Below the pieces are notes generated by a model. That model was not told where the DNA came from. It worked only from the letters and a program-made list of their open reading frames with translations, and did no database searches. Source: Saccoglossus kowalevskii (taxonomy: Eukaryota; Hemichordata; Enteropneusta; Harrimaniidae). From it: a DNA stretch of 64,000 bases. Below are positions 1-11,300 of this stretch, one piece after another. The DNA is taken from the NCBI RefSeq assembly GCF_000003605.2, contig NW_003135104.1, positions 1 to 64,000 on the forward strand, read 5' to 3'. The first letter of the stretch is position 1. Each line of letters opens with the position of its first letter. The position numbers were made by a program, and so were the translations under genes.

Positions 1-57
1 GGGGTTTCACACACCAGCACAATTGAGTAGGAACCTTTCGGGGTTTTCACCACATTA
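1..57. other. indel-rich patch at the left edge
   Basis: The first unit reads GGGGTTTCACACACCAG and the next begins CACAATTGAG. Single bases are missing from the T runs, as in the other patches. The array clearly extends leftwards beyond the window. Confidence 0.6.
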
Positions 58-110
58 GCACAATTTGAGTAGAAACCTTTCAGGGTTTTCACCACATCAG
101 CACAATTTGA

Positions 111-402
111 GTAGAAACCTTTCAGGGTTTTTCCACACCAGCACAATTTGAGTAGAAACCTTTCAGGGTTTTCACCACATCAGCACAATTTGAGTAGAAA
201 CCTTTCAGGGTTTTCACCACATCAGCACAATTTGAGTAGAAACCTTTCAGGGTTTTCACCACATCAGCACAATTTGAGTAGGAACCTTTCAGGGTTTTCA
301 CCACATCAGCACAATTTGAGTAGAAACCTTTCAGGGTTTTCACCACATCAGCACAATTTGAGTAGAAACCTTTCAGGGTTTTTCCACACCAGCACAATTT
401 GA
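111..402 (+). repeat. six-unit block between two 41-bp markers (Block C)
   Basis: Six 42-bp units sit between two 41-bp markers 251 bp apart, and the fourth carries GTAGGAACC. The same arrangement recurs at 10086-10340 and 12514-12768. Longer forms occur at 15862-16158 and 60107-60403, in a 377-bp interval. The following unit is usually the GAATAAAAACC unit, then a unit with AAATTTTCAGGTC. Confidence 0.85.
352..392 (+). repeat. 41-bp marker unit (representative copy)
   Basis: In this variant TTTTCACCACATCAG is replaced by TTTTTCCACACCAG, a net loss of 1 bp, giving 41 bp. The same change recurs dozens of times, so it arose once and was copied. Copies end near 151, 402, 947, 1784, 2623, 4262, 5688, 6527, 8790, 9041, 9922, 10089, 10546, 10923, 12350, 12517, 12768, 14942, 15781, 16158, 18217, 19847, 21015, 21812, 22644, 23441, 23692, 24615, 25577, 26668, 28135, 29183, 30065, 32354, 35543, 35794, 37548, 39385, 40892, 42361, 47451, 50182, 50810, 51856, 53447, 54034, 54873, 58351, 60026 and 60403. 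The next unit is often GAATAAAAACC. Spacings are multiples of 42 minus 1 (251, 377, 545, 839, 881, 1427 bp). It shifts the reading frame each time and marks block boundaries. Confidence 0.95.
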
Positions 403-947
403 ATAAAAACCTTTCGGGGTTTTCACCACATCAGCACAATTTGAGTAGAAAATTTTCAGGTCTTTCACCACATCAGCACAATTTGAGTAGAAACCTTTCA
501 GGGTTTTCACCACATCAGCACAATTTGAGTAGAAACCTTTCGGGGTTTTCACCACATCAGCACAATTTGAGTAGAAACCTTTCAGGGTTTTCACCACATC
601 AGCACAATTTGAGTAGAAACCTTTCGGGGTTTTCACCACATCAGCACAATTTGAGTAGAAACCTTTCAGGGTTTTCACCACATCAGCACAATTTGAGTAG
701 AAACCTTTCGGGGTTTTCACCACATCAGCAGAATTTGAGTAGAAACCTTTCAGGGTTTTCACCACATCAGCACACTTTGAGTAGAAACCTTTCAGGGTTT
801 TCACCACATCAGCACAATTTGAGTAGAAACCTTTCAGGGTTTTCACCACACCAGCACAATTTGAGTAGGAACCTTTCAGGGTTTTCACCACATCAGCACA
901 ATTTGAGTAGAAACCTTTCAGGGTTTTTCCACACCAGCACAATTTGA
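403..947 (+). repeat. 13-unit block opened by GAATAAAAACC
   Basis: It starts with the GAATAAAAACC unit and an AAATTTTCAGGTCTTTC unit, then mixes A24 and G24 units. It includes one CAGCAGAATTTG and one CAGCACACTTTG unit, and ends at a 41-bp marker 545 bp after the previous one. The opening pair recurs at 12765, 16155, 40889 and 60400. Confidence 0.8.
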
Positions 948-1480
948 ATAAAAACCTTTCGGGGTTTTCACCACATCAGCACAATTTGAGTAGAAAACTT
1001 TCGGGGTTTTCACCACATCAGCACAATTTGAGTAGAAAACTTTCGGGGTTTTCACCACATCAGCACAATTTGAGTAGAAAACTTTCGGGGTTTTCACCAC
1101 ATCAGCACAATTTGAGTAGAAACCTTTCAGGGATTACACCACATCAGCACAATTTGAGTAGAAACCTTTCGGGGTTTTCACCACATCAGCACAATTTGAG
1201 TAGAAAACTTTCGGGGTTTTCACCACATCAGCACAATTTGAGTAGAAAACTTTCGGGGTTTTCACCACATCAGCACAATTTGAGTAGAAAATTTTCAGGG
1301 TTTTCACCACATCAGCACAATTTGAGTAGAAACCTTTCAGGGATTACACCACATCAGCACAATTTGAGTAGAAACCTTTCGGGGTTTTCACCACATCAGC
1401 ACAATTTGAGTAGAAAACTTTCGGGGTTTTCACCACATCAGCACAATTTGAGTAGAAAATTTTCGGGTTTTCACCACATC
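944..1480 (+). repeat. AAAACTTTC-rich block with a 5-unit sub-period
   Basis: Most units carry C18A (GTAGAAAACTTTCGGGG). A rare unit with CAGGGATTACACC is at 1131 and again at 1341, 210 bp or five units later, with a similar order of neighbours between. Related stretches are at 11700-12050 and 20440-20860, where the second copy reads CAGGGATTTCACC. This is a small nested higher-order repeat. Confidence 0.85.
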
Positions 1481-1660
1481 AGCACAATTTGAGTAGAAAC
1501 CTTTCAGGATTTCACCACATCAGCACAATTTGAGTAGAAACCTTTCAGGTTTTCACCACATCAGCACAATTTGAGTAGAAACCTTTCATGGTTTTCACCC
1601 ACATCAGCACAATTGAGTAGAAACCTTTTCGGGGTTTTCACCACATCAGCACAATTTGAG
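1480..1660. other. indel-rich patch
   Basis: Within four units there are several one-base losses or gains: TTTTCGGGTTTTC, CAGGATTTCACC, CAGGTTTTCACC, TTTTCACCCACATC, CACAATTGAG and CCTTTTCGGGG. Neighbouring units are clean. The pattern of homopolymer indels suggests weak consensus quality or a join, not biology. Confidence 0.65.
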
Positions 1661-1780
1661 TAGAAACCTTTCAGGGTTTTCACCACACCAGCACAATTTG
1701 AGTAGGAACCTTTCAGGGTTTTCACCACATCAGCACAATTTGAGTAGAAACCTTTCAGGGTTTTTCCACACCAGCACAAT

Positions 1781-2990
1781 TTGAATAAAAACCTTTCGGG
1801 GTTTTCACCACATCAGCACAATTTGAGTAGAAAACTTTCGGGGTTTTCACCACATCAGCACAATTTGAGTAGAAACCTTTCGGGGTTTTCACCACATCAG
1901 CACAATTTGAGTAGAAACCTTTCAGGGTTTTCACCACATCAGCACAATTTGAGTAGAAACCTTTCAGGGTTTTCACCACATCAGCACAATTTGAGTAGAA
2001 ACCTTTCAGGGTTTTCACCACATCAGCACAATTTGAGTAGAAACCTTTCAGGGTTTTCACCACATCAGCACAATTTGAGTAGAAACCTTTCAGGGTTTTC
2101 ACCACACCAGCACAATTTGAGTAGGAACCTTTCAGGGTTTTCACCACATCAGCACAATTTGAGTAGGAACCTTTCACGGTTTTCACCACATCAGCACAAT
2201 TTGAGTAGGAACCTTTCACGGTTTTCACCACATCAGCACAATTTGAGTAGAAACCTTTCGGGGTTTTCACCACATCAGCACAATTTGAGTAGAAACCTTT
2301 CAGGGTTTTCACCACATCAGCACAATTTGAGTAGAAACCTTTTGGGGTTTTCACAACATCAGCCCAATTTGAGTAGAAACCTTTCAGGGTTTTCACCACA
2401 TCAGCACAATTTGAGTAGAAACCTTTCAGGGTTTTCACCTCATCAGCACAATTTGAGTAGAAACTTTTCTGGGTTTTCACCACATCAGCACAATTTGAGT
2501 AGAAACCTTTCAGCGTTTTCACCACATCAGCATAATTTGAGTAGGAACCTTTCGGGGTTTTCACCACATCAGCACAATTTGAGTAGAAACCTTTCAGGGT
2601 TTTTCCACACCAGCACAATTTGAGTAGAAACCTTTCGGGTTTTTCACCACATCAGCACTATTTGAGTAGATCATTTTCAGGTCTTTCACCACATCAGCAC
2701 AATTTGAGTAGAAACCTTTCAGGGTTTTCACCACATCAGCACAATTTGAGTAGAAACCTTTCGGGGTTTTCACCACATCAGCACAATTTGAGTAGAAACC
2801 TTTCGGGGTTTTCACCACATCAGCACAATTTGAGTAGAAACCTTTCAGGGTTTTCACCACATCAGCACAATTTGAGTAGAAACCTTTCAGGGTTTTCACC
2901 ACATCAGCACAATTTGAGTAGAAACCTTTCAGGGTTTTCACCACATCAGCACAATTTGAGTAGAAACCTTTCAGGGTTTTCACCACATCA
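1781..2990 (+). repeat. block duplicated near 31.6-32.7 kb
   Basis: Rare units appear here and near 31640-32700 in the same order: two TTTCACGG units, a CCTTTTGGGG plus CAACATCAGCCC unit, AAACTTTTCTGGG, TTTCAGCG, CATAATTTGAG, a 41-bp marker, then GTAGATCATTTTCAGGTC. The offset is 29731 bp from the GGGG/CAGCCC unit rightwards and 29689 bp before it. The distal copy therefore has one extra 42-bp unit. The tail also matches 40150-40470. Confidence 0.9.
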
Positions 2991-2991
2991 G

Positions 2992-3035
2992 CACAATTTG
3001 AGTAGAAACCTTTCAGGGTTTTTTCACCACATCAG
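2992..3035 (+). repeat. 44-bp marker unit with two extra T (representative copy)
   Basis: GGGTTTTCACC has become GGGTTTTTTCACC, giving 44 bp. The same two-base gain is present near 40530, 44272, 48852 and 49651. At 3.0, 44.3 and 48.9 kb it lies about 260 bp before the first CATCTCATCAGCC unit of Block B. It is therefore an inherited block boundary and not a sequencing slip. A separate +1 T form (GGGTTTTTCACC) is found near 20237, 27733, 29534, 30751, 32667, 34974, 42761 and 45492. Confidence 0.9.
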
Positions 3036-4296
3036 CACAATTTGAGTAGAAACCTTTCAGGGTTTTCACCACATCAGCACAATTTGAGTAGAAACCTTTC
3101 AGGGTTTTCACCACATCAGCACAATTTGAGTAGAAATCTTTCAGGGTTTTCACCACATCAGCACAATTTGAGTAGGAACCTTTCATGGTTTTCACCACAT
3201 CAGCACAATTTGAGTAGAAACCTTTCAGGGTTTTCACCACATCAGCACAATTTGAGTAGAAACCTTTCGGGGTTTTCATCTCATCAGCCAAATTTGAGTA
3301 GAAAACTTTCGGGGTTTTCACCACATCAGCACAGTTTGAGTAGAAACCTTTCGGGGTTTTCATCTCATCAGCCAAATTTGAGTAGAAAACTTTCGGGGTT
3401 TTCACCACATCAGCACAGTTTGAGTAGAAACCTTTCGTGGTTTTCACCACATCAGCACAATTTGAGTAGAAACCTTTCGGGGTTTTCACCACATCAGCTC
3501 AATTTGAGTAGAAACCTTTCGGGGTTTTCACCACATCAGCTCAATTTGAGTAGAAACCTTTCAGGGTTTTCACCACATCAGCGCAATTTGAGTAGAAACC
3601 TTTTATGGTTTTCACCACATCAGCACAATTTGAGAAGGAACCTTTCGGGGTTTTCACCACATCAGCACAATTTGAGTAGAAACCTTTCGGGGTTTTCACC
3701 ACACCAGCACAATTTGAGTAGAAAATTTTCAGGGTTTTCACCACATCAGCACAATTTGAGTAGAAACCTTTCAGGGTTTTCACCACATCAGCACAATTTG
3801 AGTAGAAACCTTTAAGGGTTTTCACCACACCAGCACAATTTGAGTAGAAACCTTTCGTGGTTTTCACCACATCAGCACAATTTGAGTAGAAACCTTTCAG
3901 GGTTTTCACCACATCAGCACAATTTGAGTAGAAACCTTTCAGGGTTTTCACCACATCAGCACAATTTGAGTAGAAACCTTTCAGGGTTTTCACCACATCA
4001 GCACAATTTGAGTAGAAACCTTTCAGGGTTTTCACCACATCAGCACAATTTGAGTAGAAACCTTTCAGGGTTTTCACCACATCAGCACAATTTGAGTAGA
4101 AACCTTTCGGGGTTTTCACCACACCAGCACAATTTGAGTAGGAACCTTTCAGCGTTTTCACCACATCAGCACAATTTGAGTAGGAACCTTTCGGGGTTTT
4201 CACCACATCAGCACAATTTGAGTAGAAACCTTTCAGGGTTTTTCCACACCAGCACAATTTGAGTAGAAACCTTTCGGGGTTTTTCCACACCAGCAC
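3013..4296 (+). repeat. Block B, first copy
   Basis: After the 44-bp unit come ordinary units, then the hallmark pair of CATCTCATCAGCCAAATTTG units alternating with CAGCACAGTTTG units. These are followed by TTTCGTGG, two CAGCTCAATTTG units, CAGCGCAATTTG, CCTTTTATGG and GAGAAGGAACC. The 3013-3492 part is matched at 44267-44746 and 48846-49325. This is the most distinctive block in the window. Confidence 0.92.
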
Positions 4297-5725
4297 AATT
4301 TGAGTAGAAACCTTTCGGGGTTTTCACCACATCAGCACTATTTGAGTAGAACATTTTCAGGTCTTTCACCACATCAGCACAATATGAGTAGGAAGCTTTC
4401 GGGGTTTTCACCACATCAGCACAATTTGAGTAGAAACCTTTCAGGGTTTTCACCACATCAGCACAATTTGAGTAGAAACCTTTCAGGGTTTTCACCACAT
4501 CAGCACAATTTGAGTAGAAACCTTTCGGGGTTTTCATCTCATCAGCCAAATTTGAGTAGAAAACTTTCGGGGTTTTCACCACATCAGCACAGTTTGAGTA
4601 GAAATCTTTCGGGGTTTTCATCTCATCAGCCAAATTTGAGTAGAAAACTTTCGGGGTTTTCACCACATCAGCACAGTTTGAGTAGAAACCTTTCGTGGTT
4701 TTCACCACATCAGCACAATTTGAGTAGAAACCTTTCGGGGTTTTCACCACATCAGCTCAATTTGAGTAGAAACCTTTCGGGGTTTTCACCACATCAGCTC
4801 AATTTGAGTAGAAACCTTTCAGGGTTTTCACCACATCAGCGCAATTTGAGTAGAAACCTTTTATGGTTTTCACCACATCAGCACAATTTGAGAAGGAACC
4901 TTTCGGGGTTTTCACCACATCAGCACAATTTGAGTAGAAACCTTTCGGGGTTTTCACCACACCAGCACGATTTGAGTAGAAAATTTTCAGGGTTTTCACC
5001 ACATCAGCACAATTTGAGTAGAAACCTTTCAGGGTTTTCACCACATCAGCACAATTTGAGTAGAAACCTTTCATGGTTTTCACCACATCAACACAATTTG
5101 AGTGGAAACATTTCAGGGTTTTCACCACATCAGCACAATTTGAGTAGAAAATTTTCAGGGTTTTCATCACATCAGCACAATTTGAGTAGAAACCTTTCGG
5201 GGTTTTCACCACATCAGCACAATTTCAGTAGAAACCTTTAAGGGTTTTCACCACACCAGCACAATTTGAGTAGGAACCTTTCGTGGTTTTCACCACATCA
5301 GCACAATTTGAGTAGAAACCTTTCAGGGTTTTCACCACATCAGCACAATTTGAGTAGAAACCTTTCAGGGTTTTCACCACATCAGCACAATTTGAGTAGA
5401 AACCTTTCAGGGTTTTCACCACATCAGCACAATTTGAGTAGAAACCTTTCAGGGTTTTCACCACATCAGCACAATTTGAGTAGAAACCTTTCAGGGTTTT
5501 CACCACATCAGCACAATTTGAGTAGAAACCTTTCGGGGTTTTCACCACACCAGCACAATTTGAGTAGGAACCTTTCAGCGTTTTCACCACATCAGCACAA
5601 TTTGAGTAGGAACCTTTCGGGGTTTTCACCACATCAGCACAATTTGAGTAGAAACCTTTCAGGGTTTTTCCACACCAGCACAATTTGAGTAGAAACCTTT
5701 CGGGGTTTTCACCACACCAGCACAA
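4297..5725 (+). repeat. Block B, second tandem copy
   Basis: This repeats the preceding block. The CATCTCATCAGCC section is offset 1258 bp and the downstream section (3840-4262 against 5266-5688) is offset 1426 bp, so four units were gained between. Both offsets equal a multiple of 42 minus 2, as expected from two 41-bp units. Matches lie at 46220-48010: 4799-5725 with 46604-47485 (offset 41805) and 4208-4750 with 47397-47939 (offset 43189). Confidence 0.92.
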
Positions 5726-6950
5726 TTTGAGTAGAAACCTTTCGGGGTTTTCACCACATCAGCACAATTTGAGTAGAAACCTTTCAGGGTTTTCACCACA
5801 TCAGCACAATTTGAGTAGAAACCTTTCAGGGTTTTCACCACAGCAGCACAATTTGAGTAGAAACCTTTCAGGGTTTTCACCACATCAGCACAATTTGAGT
5901 AGGAACCTTTCGGGGTTTTCACCACATCAGCACAATTTGAGTAGAAACCTTTCAGGGTTTTCACCACACCAGCACAATTTGAGTAGAAACCTTTCAGGGT
6001 TTTCACCACACCAGCACAATTTGAGTAGAAACCTTTCGGGGTTTTCACCACATCAGCACAATTTGAGTAGAAACCTTTCAGGGTTTTCACCACATCAGCA
6101 CAATTTGAGTAGAAACCTTTCAGGGTTTTCACCACATCAGCACAATTTGAGTAGAAAATTTTCAGGGTTTTCACCACATCAGCACAATTTGAGTAGAAAC
6201 CTTTCAGGGTTTTCACCACATCAGCACAATTTGAGTAGAAACCTTTCACAGTTTTCACCACATCAGCACAATTTGAGAAGGAACCTTTCAGGGTTTTCAC
6301 CACATCAGCACAAATTGAGTAGAAACCTTTCAGGGTTTTCACCACGTCAGCACAATTTGAGTAGGAACCTTTCGGGGTTTTCACCACATCAGCACAATTT
6401 GAGTAGAAACCTTTCAGGGTTTTCACCACATCAGCACAATTTGAGTAGAAACCTTTCAGGGTTTTCACCACATCAGCACAATTTGAGTAGAAACCTTTCA
6501 GGGTTTTTCCACACCAGCACAATTTGAGTTGAAACCTTTCGGGGTTTTCACCACACCAGCACAATTTGAGTAGGAACCTTTCGGGGTTTTCACCACATCA
6601 GCACAATTTGAGTAGAAACCTTTCAGGGTTTTCACCACATCAGCACAATTTGAGTAGAAACCTTTCAGGGTTTTCACCACATCAGCACAATTTGAGTAGA
6701 AACCTTTTGGGGTTTTCACAACATCAGCTCAATTTGAGTAGAAACCTTTCAGGGTTTTCACCACATCAGCACAATTTGAGTAGAAACCTTTCAGGGTTTT
6801 CACCACATCAGCACAATTTGAGTAGAAAACTTTCGGGGTTTTCACCACATCAGCACAATTTGAGTAGAAACCTTTCAGGGTTTTCACCACATCAGCACAA
6901 TTTGAGTAGAAACCTTTCAGGGTTTTCACCACATCAGCACAATTTGAGTA
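5726..6950 (+). repeat. mixed block with CAACATCAGCTC tail
   Basis: The first 800 bp are ordinary units, including a TTTCACAG plus GAGAAGG pair and one CACGTCAG unit. After a 41-bp marker at 6527 comes GAGTTGAAACC. Three to four units later there is a CCTTTTGGGG plus CAACATCAGCTC unit and then an AAAACTTTC unit. That tail is repeated at 21054, 23731 and 35833. Confidence 0.85.
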
Positions 6951-7110
6951 GAAACCTTTTTGGGGTTTTCACAACATCAGCACAATTTGAGTAGAAACCT
7001 TTTCAGGTTTTCACCACATCAGCACAATTTGAGTAGAAACCTTTCAGGTTTCACCACATCAGCACATTTGAGTAGAAATTTTCAGGGTTTTCACCACATC
7101 AGCACAATTG
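6950..7110. other. indel-rich patch
   Basis: Clustered single-base changes include CCTTTTTGGGG, CCTTTTCAGGTTTTC, CAGGTTTCACC, CAGCACATTTGAG and CACAATTGAG. They interrupt both long open frames. Probably a consensus weakness. Confidence 0.65.
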
Positions 7111-8790
7111 AGTAGAAACCTTTGGGGGTTTTCACCACATCAGCACAATTTGAGTAGGAACCTTTCGGGGTTTTCACCACATCAGCACAATTTGAGTAGG
7201 AACCTTTCGGGGTTTTCACCACATCAGCACAATTTGAGTAGAAACCTTTCAGGGTTTTCACCACATCAGCACAATTTGAGTAGAAACCTTTCAGGGTTTT
7301 CACCACATCAGCACAATTTGAGTAGAAACCTTTCGTGGTTTTCACCACATCAGCACAATTTGAGTAGAAACCTTTCGTGGTTTTCACCACATCAGCACAA
7401 TTTGAGTAGAAACCTTTCGCGGTTTTCACCACATCAGCACAATTTGAGTAGAAACCTTTCGGGGTTTTCACCACATCAGCACAATTTGAGTAGAAACCTT
7501 TTAGGGTTTTCACCACATCAGCACAATTTGAGTAGAAACCTTTTAGGGTTTTCACCACATCAGCACAATTTGAGTAGAAACCTTTCAGGGTTTTCACCAC
7601 ATCAGCACAATTTGAGTAGAAACCTTTCAGGGTTTTCACCACATCAGCACAATTTGAGTAGAAACCTTTCTGGGTTTTCACCTCATCAGCACAATTTGAG
7701 TGGAAACCTTTCGGGGTATTCACCACATCAGCACAATTTGAGTAGAAACCTTTCAGGGTTTTCACCACATCAGCACAATTTGAGTAGAAACCTTTCGGGG
7801 TTTTCTCCACATCAGCACAATTTGAGTAGAAACCTTTCAGGGTTTTCACCACATCAGCACAATTTGAGTAGAAACTATTCGGGGTTTTCACCACATCAGC
7901 ACAATTTGAGTAGAAACCTTTCAGGGTTTTCACCACATCAGCACAATTTGAGTAGAAACCTTTCAGGGTTTTCACCACATCAGCTCAATTTGAGTAGAAA
8001 CCTTTCAGGGTTTTCACCACATCAGCACAATTTGAGTAGAAACCTTTCAGGGTTTTCACCACATCAGCACAATTTGAGTAGAAACCTTTGGGGGTTTTCA
8101 CCACACCAGCACAATTTGAGTAGGAACCTTTCGGGGTTTTCACCACATCAGCTGAATTTGAGTAGGAACCTTTCGGGGTTTTCACCACATCAGCACAATT
8201 TGAGTAGAAACCTTTCAGGGTTTTCACCACATCAGCACAATTTGAGTAGAAACCTTTCAGGGTTTTCACCACATCAGCACAATTTGAGTAGAAACCTTTC
8301 GTGGTTTTCACCACATCAGCACAATTTGAGTAGAAACCTTTCGCGGTTTTCACCACATCAGCACAATTTGAGTAGAAACCTTTCGGGGTTTTCACCACAT
8401 CAGCACAATTTGAGTAGAAACCTTTCAGGGTTTTCACCACATCAGCACAATTTGAGTAGAAACCTTTCGAAGTTTCCACCACATCAGCACAATTTGAGTA
8501 GAAACCTTTCGGAGTTTTCACCACATCAGCACAATTTGAGTAGAAACCTTTCAGGGTTTCCACCACATCAGCACAATTTGAGTAGGAACCTTTCGGGGTT
8601 TTCACCACATCAGCACAATTTGAGTAGAAACCTTTCAGGGTTTCCACCACATCAGCACAATTTGAGTAGGAACCTTTCGGGGTTTTCACCACATCAGCAC
8701 AATTTGAGTAGAAACCTTTCAGGGTTTTCACCACATCAGCACAATTTGAGTAGAAACCTTTCAGGGGTTTTCCACACCAGCACAATTTGA
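7108..8790 (+). repeat. longest run of exact 42-bp spacing on the plus frame
   Basis: Forty successive units keep 42-bp spacing, so the plus frame is open for 560 codons. No real ATG start is present: the apparent start is TTG. Rare units include CGTGG twice, CGCGG, CTTTTAGGG twice, GTATTCACC, TTTTCTCCAC, AAACTATTCGG, CTTTGGGGG and TTTCGAAGTTTCC. The 7690-8100 part is matched at 38830-39290 (offset 31141, then 31183 after one extra unit). I do not regard it as a gene. Confidence 0.85.
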
Positions 8791-9041
8791 GTAGAAACAT
8801 TTCAGGGTTTTCACCACATCAGCACAATTTGAGTAGAAACCTTTCGTGGTTTTCACCACATCAGCACAATTTGAGTAGAAACCTTTCGGGGTTTTCACCA
8901 CATCAGCACAATTTGAGTAGAAACCTTTCAGGGTTTTCACCACATCAGCACAATTTGAGTAGAAAATTTTCAGGGTTTTCACCACATCAGCACAATTTGA
9001 GTAGGAACATTTCAGGGTTTTTCCACACCAGCACAATTTGA
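8791..9041 (+). repeat. AAACATTTCAGGG block (Block N), first copy
   Basis: Just after a marker of the form TTTCAGGGGTTTTCCACACC lies a unit with GTAGAAACATTTCAGGG, then a TTTCGTGG unit. The same start recurs at 24612, 28173, 29180, 30062, 38333, 54870, 58348 and 59478. In most copies TTTCGAAGTTTCC and TTTCGGAGTTTTC units come shortly before it. Confidence 0.88.
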
Positions 9042-10310
9042 GTAGAAACCTTTCAGGGTTTTCACCACATCAGCACTATTTGAGTAGAACATTTTCAGGT
9101 CTTTCACCACATCAGCACAATTTGAGTAGGAAGCTTTCGGGGTTTTCACCACATCAGCACAATTTGAGTAGAAAATTTTCAGGGTTTTCACCACATCAGC
9201 ACAATTTGAGTAGAAACCTTTCAGGGTTTTCACCACATCAGCACAATTTGAGTAGAAACCTTTCAGGGTTTTCACCACATCAGCACAAATTGAGTAGAAA
9301 CCTTTCAGGGTTTTCACCACATCAGCACAATTTGAGTAGAAACCTTTCAGGGTTTTCACCACATCAGCACAATTTGAGTAGAAACCTTTCGGGGTTTTCA
9401 CCACATCAGCACAATTTGAGTAGAAACCTTTCAGGGTTTTCACCACATCAGCACAATTTGAGTAGAAACCTTTCGGGGTTTTCACCACATCAGCACAATT
9501 TGAGTAGAAACCTTTCAGGGTTTTCACCACATCAGCACAATTTGAGTAGAAACCTTTCGGGGTTTTCACCACATCAGCAGAATTTGAGTAGAAACCTTTC
9601 GGGGTTTTCACCACATCAGCACAATTTGAGTAGAAAACTTTCGGGGTTTTCACCACATCAGCACAATTTGAGTAGAAACCTTTCAGGGTTTTCACCACAT
9701 CAGCACAATTTGAGTAGAAACCTTTCATGGTTTTCACCACATCAGCACAAATTGAGTAGAAACCTTTCGGGGTTTTCACCACGTCAGCACAATTTGAGTA
9801 GGAACCTTTCGGGGTTTTCACCACATCAGCACAATTTGAGTAGAAACCTTTCTGGGTTTTCACCACATCCGCACAATTTGAGTAGAAACCTTTCAGGGTT
9901 TTTCCACACCAGCACAATTTGAGTAGAAACCTTTCGGGGTTTTCACCACACCAGCACAATTTGAGTAGGAACCTTTCGGGGTTTTCACCACATTAGCACA
10001 ATTTGAGTAGAAACCTTTCGGGGTTTTCACCACATCAGCACAATTTGAGTAGAAACCTTTCAGGGTTTTTCCACACCAGCACAATTTGAGTAGAAACCTT
10101 TCAGGGTTTTCACCACATCAGCACAATTTGAGTAGAAACCTTTCAGGGTTTTCACCACATCAGCACAATTTGAGTAGAAACCTTTCAGGGTTTTCACCAC
10201 ATCAGCACAATTTGAGTAGGAACCTTTCAGGGTTTTCACCACATCAGCACAATTTGAGTAGAAACCTTTCAGGGTTTTCACCACATCAGCACAATTTGAG
10301 TAGAAACCTT
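9042..10310 (+). repeat. Block Q, first copy, with Block C
   Basis: It opens with CACTATTTGAG and GTAGAACATTTTCAGGTC. It later carries CAGCAGAATTTG, AAAACTTTC, TTTCATGG, CACAAATTGAG, CACGTCAG, TTTCTGGG and CACATCCGCAC in fixed order before a 41-bp marker at 9922. The same run ends at 12350, 15781 and about 61150, and in part at 56132 and 60026. The six-unit Block C follows. Confidence 0.88.
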
Positions 10311-10380
10311 TCAGGGTTTCACCACACCAGCACAATTTGAATAAAAACCTTCAGGGTTTCACCACATCAGCACAATTGAG
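10310..10380. other. indel-rich patch
   Basis: CAGGGTTTCACC, AAAAACCTTCAGGGTTTCACC and CACAATTGAG lose single bases in neighbouring units. The equivalent places in the sister copies near 12760 and 16150 are clean. Confidence 0.65.
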
Positions 10381-10542
10381 TAGAAACCTTTCAGGGTTTT
10401 CACCACATCAGCACAATTTGAGTAGAAACCTTTCAGGGTTTTCACCACACCAGCACAATTTGAGTAGGAACCTTTCGGGGTTTTCACCACATCAGCACAA
10501 TATGAGTAGAAACCTTTCAGGGTTTTTCCACACCAGCACAAT

Positions 10543-11300
10543 TTGAATAAAAACCTTTCGGGGTTTTCACCACATCAGCACAATTTGAGTAGAAACCTTT
10601 CAGGGTTTTCACCACATCAGCACAATTTGAGTAGAAACCTTTCGGGGTTTTCACCACATCAGCACAATTTGAGTAGAAACCTTTCAGGGTTTTCACCACA
10701 TCAGCACAATTTGAGTAGAAACCTTTCAGGGTTTTCACCACACCAGCACAATTTGAGTAGAAACCTTTCAGGGTTTTCACCACATCAGCACAATTTGAGT
10801 AGAAACCTTTCGTGGTTTTCACCACATCAGCACAATTTGAGTAGAAACCTTTCGTGGTTTTCACCACATCAGCACAATTTGAGTAGAAACCTTTCAGGGT
10901 TTTTCCACACCAGCACAATTTGAGTAGAAACCTTTCGGGGTTTTCACCACATCAGCACAATTTGAGTAGAAACCTTTCAGGGTTTTCACCACATCAGCAC
11001 AATTTGAGTAGAAACCTTTCGGGGTTTTCACCACATCAGCACAATTTGAGTAGAAACCTTTCAGGGTTTTCACCACATCAGCACAATTTGAGTAGAAACC
11101 TTTCAGGGTTTTCACCACACCAGCACAATTTGAGTAGAAACCTTTCAGGGTTTTCACCACATCAGCACAATTTGAGTAGAAACCTTTCGTGGTTTTCACC
11201 ACATCAGCACAATTTGAGTAGAAACCTTTCGTGGTTTTCACCACATCAGCACAATTTGAGTAGAAACCTTTCGGGGTTTTCACCACATCAGCACAATTTG
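10543..11300 (+). repeat. 377-bp tandem doublet
   Basis: Nine units ending in two TTTCGTGG units and a 41-bp marker (10543-10923) are followed at once by a near-identical nine-unit series (10920-11297). The first begins GAATAAAAACC and the second GAGTAGAAACC. The period is nine units minus 1 bp. This is a clear recent local duplication. Confidence 0.9.

Noticed and set aside
7490-7560. Plant-type telomere repeat TTTAGGG in CTTTTAGGGTTTTC units
   Set aside because: It arises from a single C23T change in scattered units and never occurs as tandem heptamers.
8281-8350. CENP-B box in TTTCGTGGTTTTCACC units
   Set aside because: It shares only TTCG with the box; the central A and the CGGG end are missing.
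7108-8790. A 560-codon plus-strand repeat protein
   Set aside because: The frame is open only because the unit is 42 bp. There is no ATG start, no unique domain, and neighbouring blocks shift the frame at each 41-bp unit.
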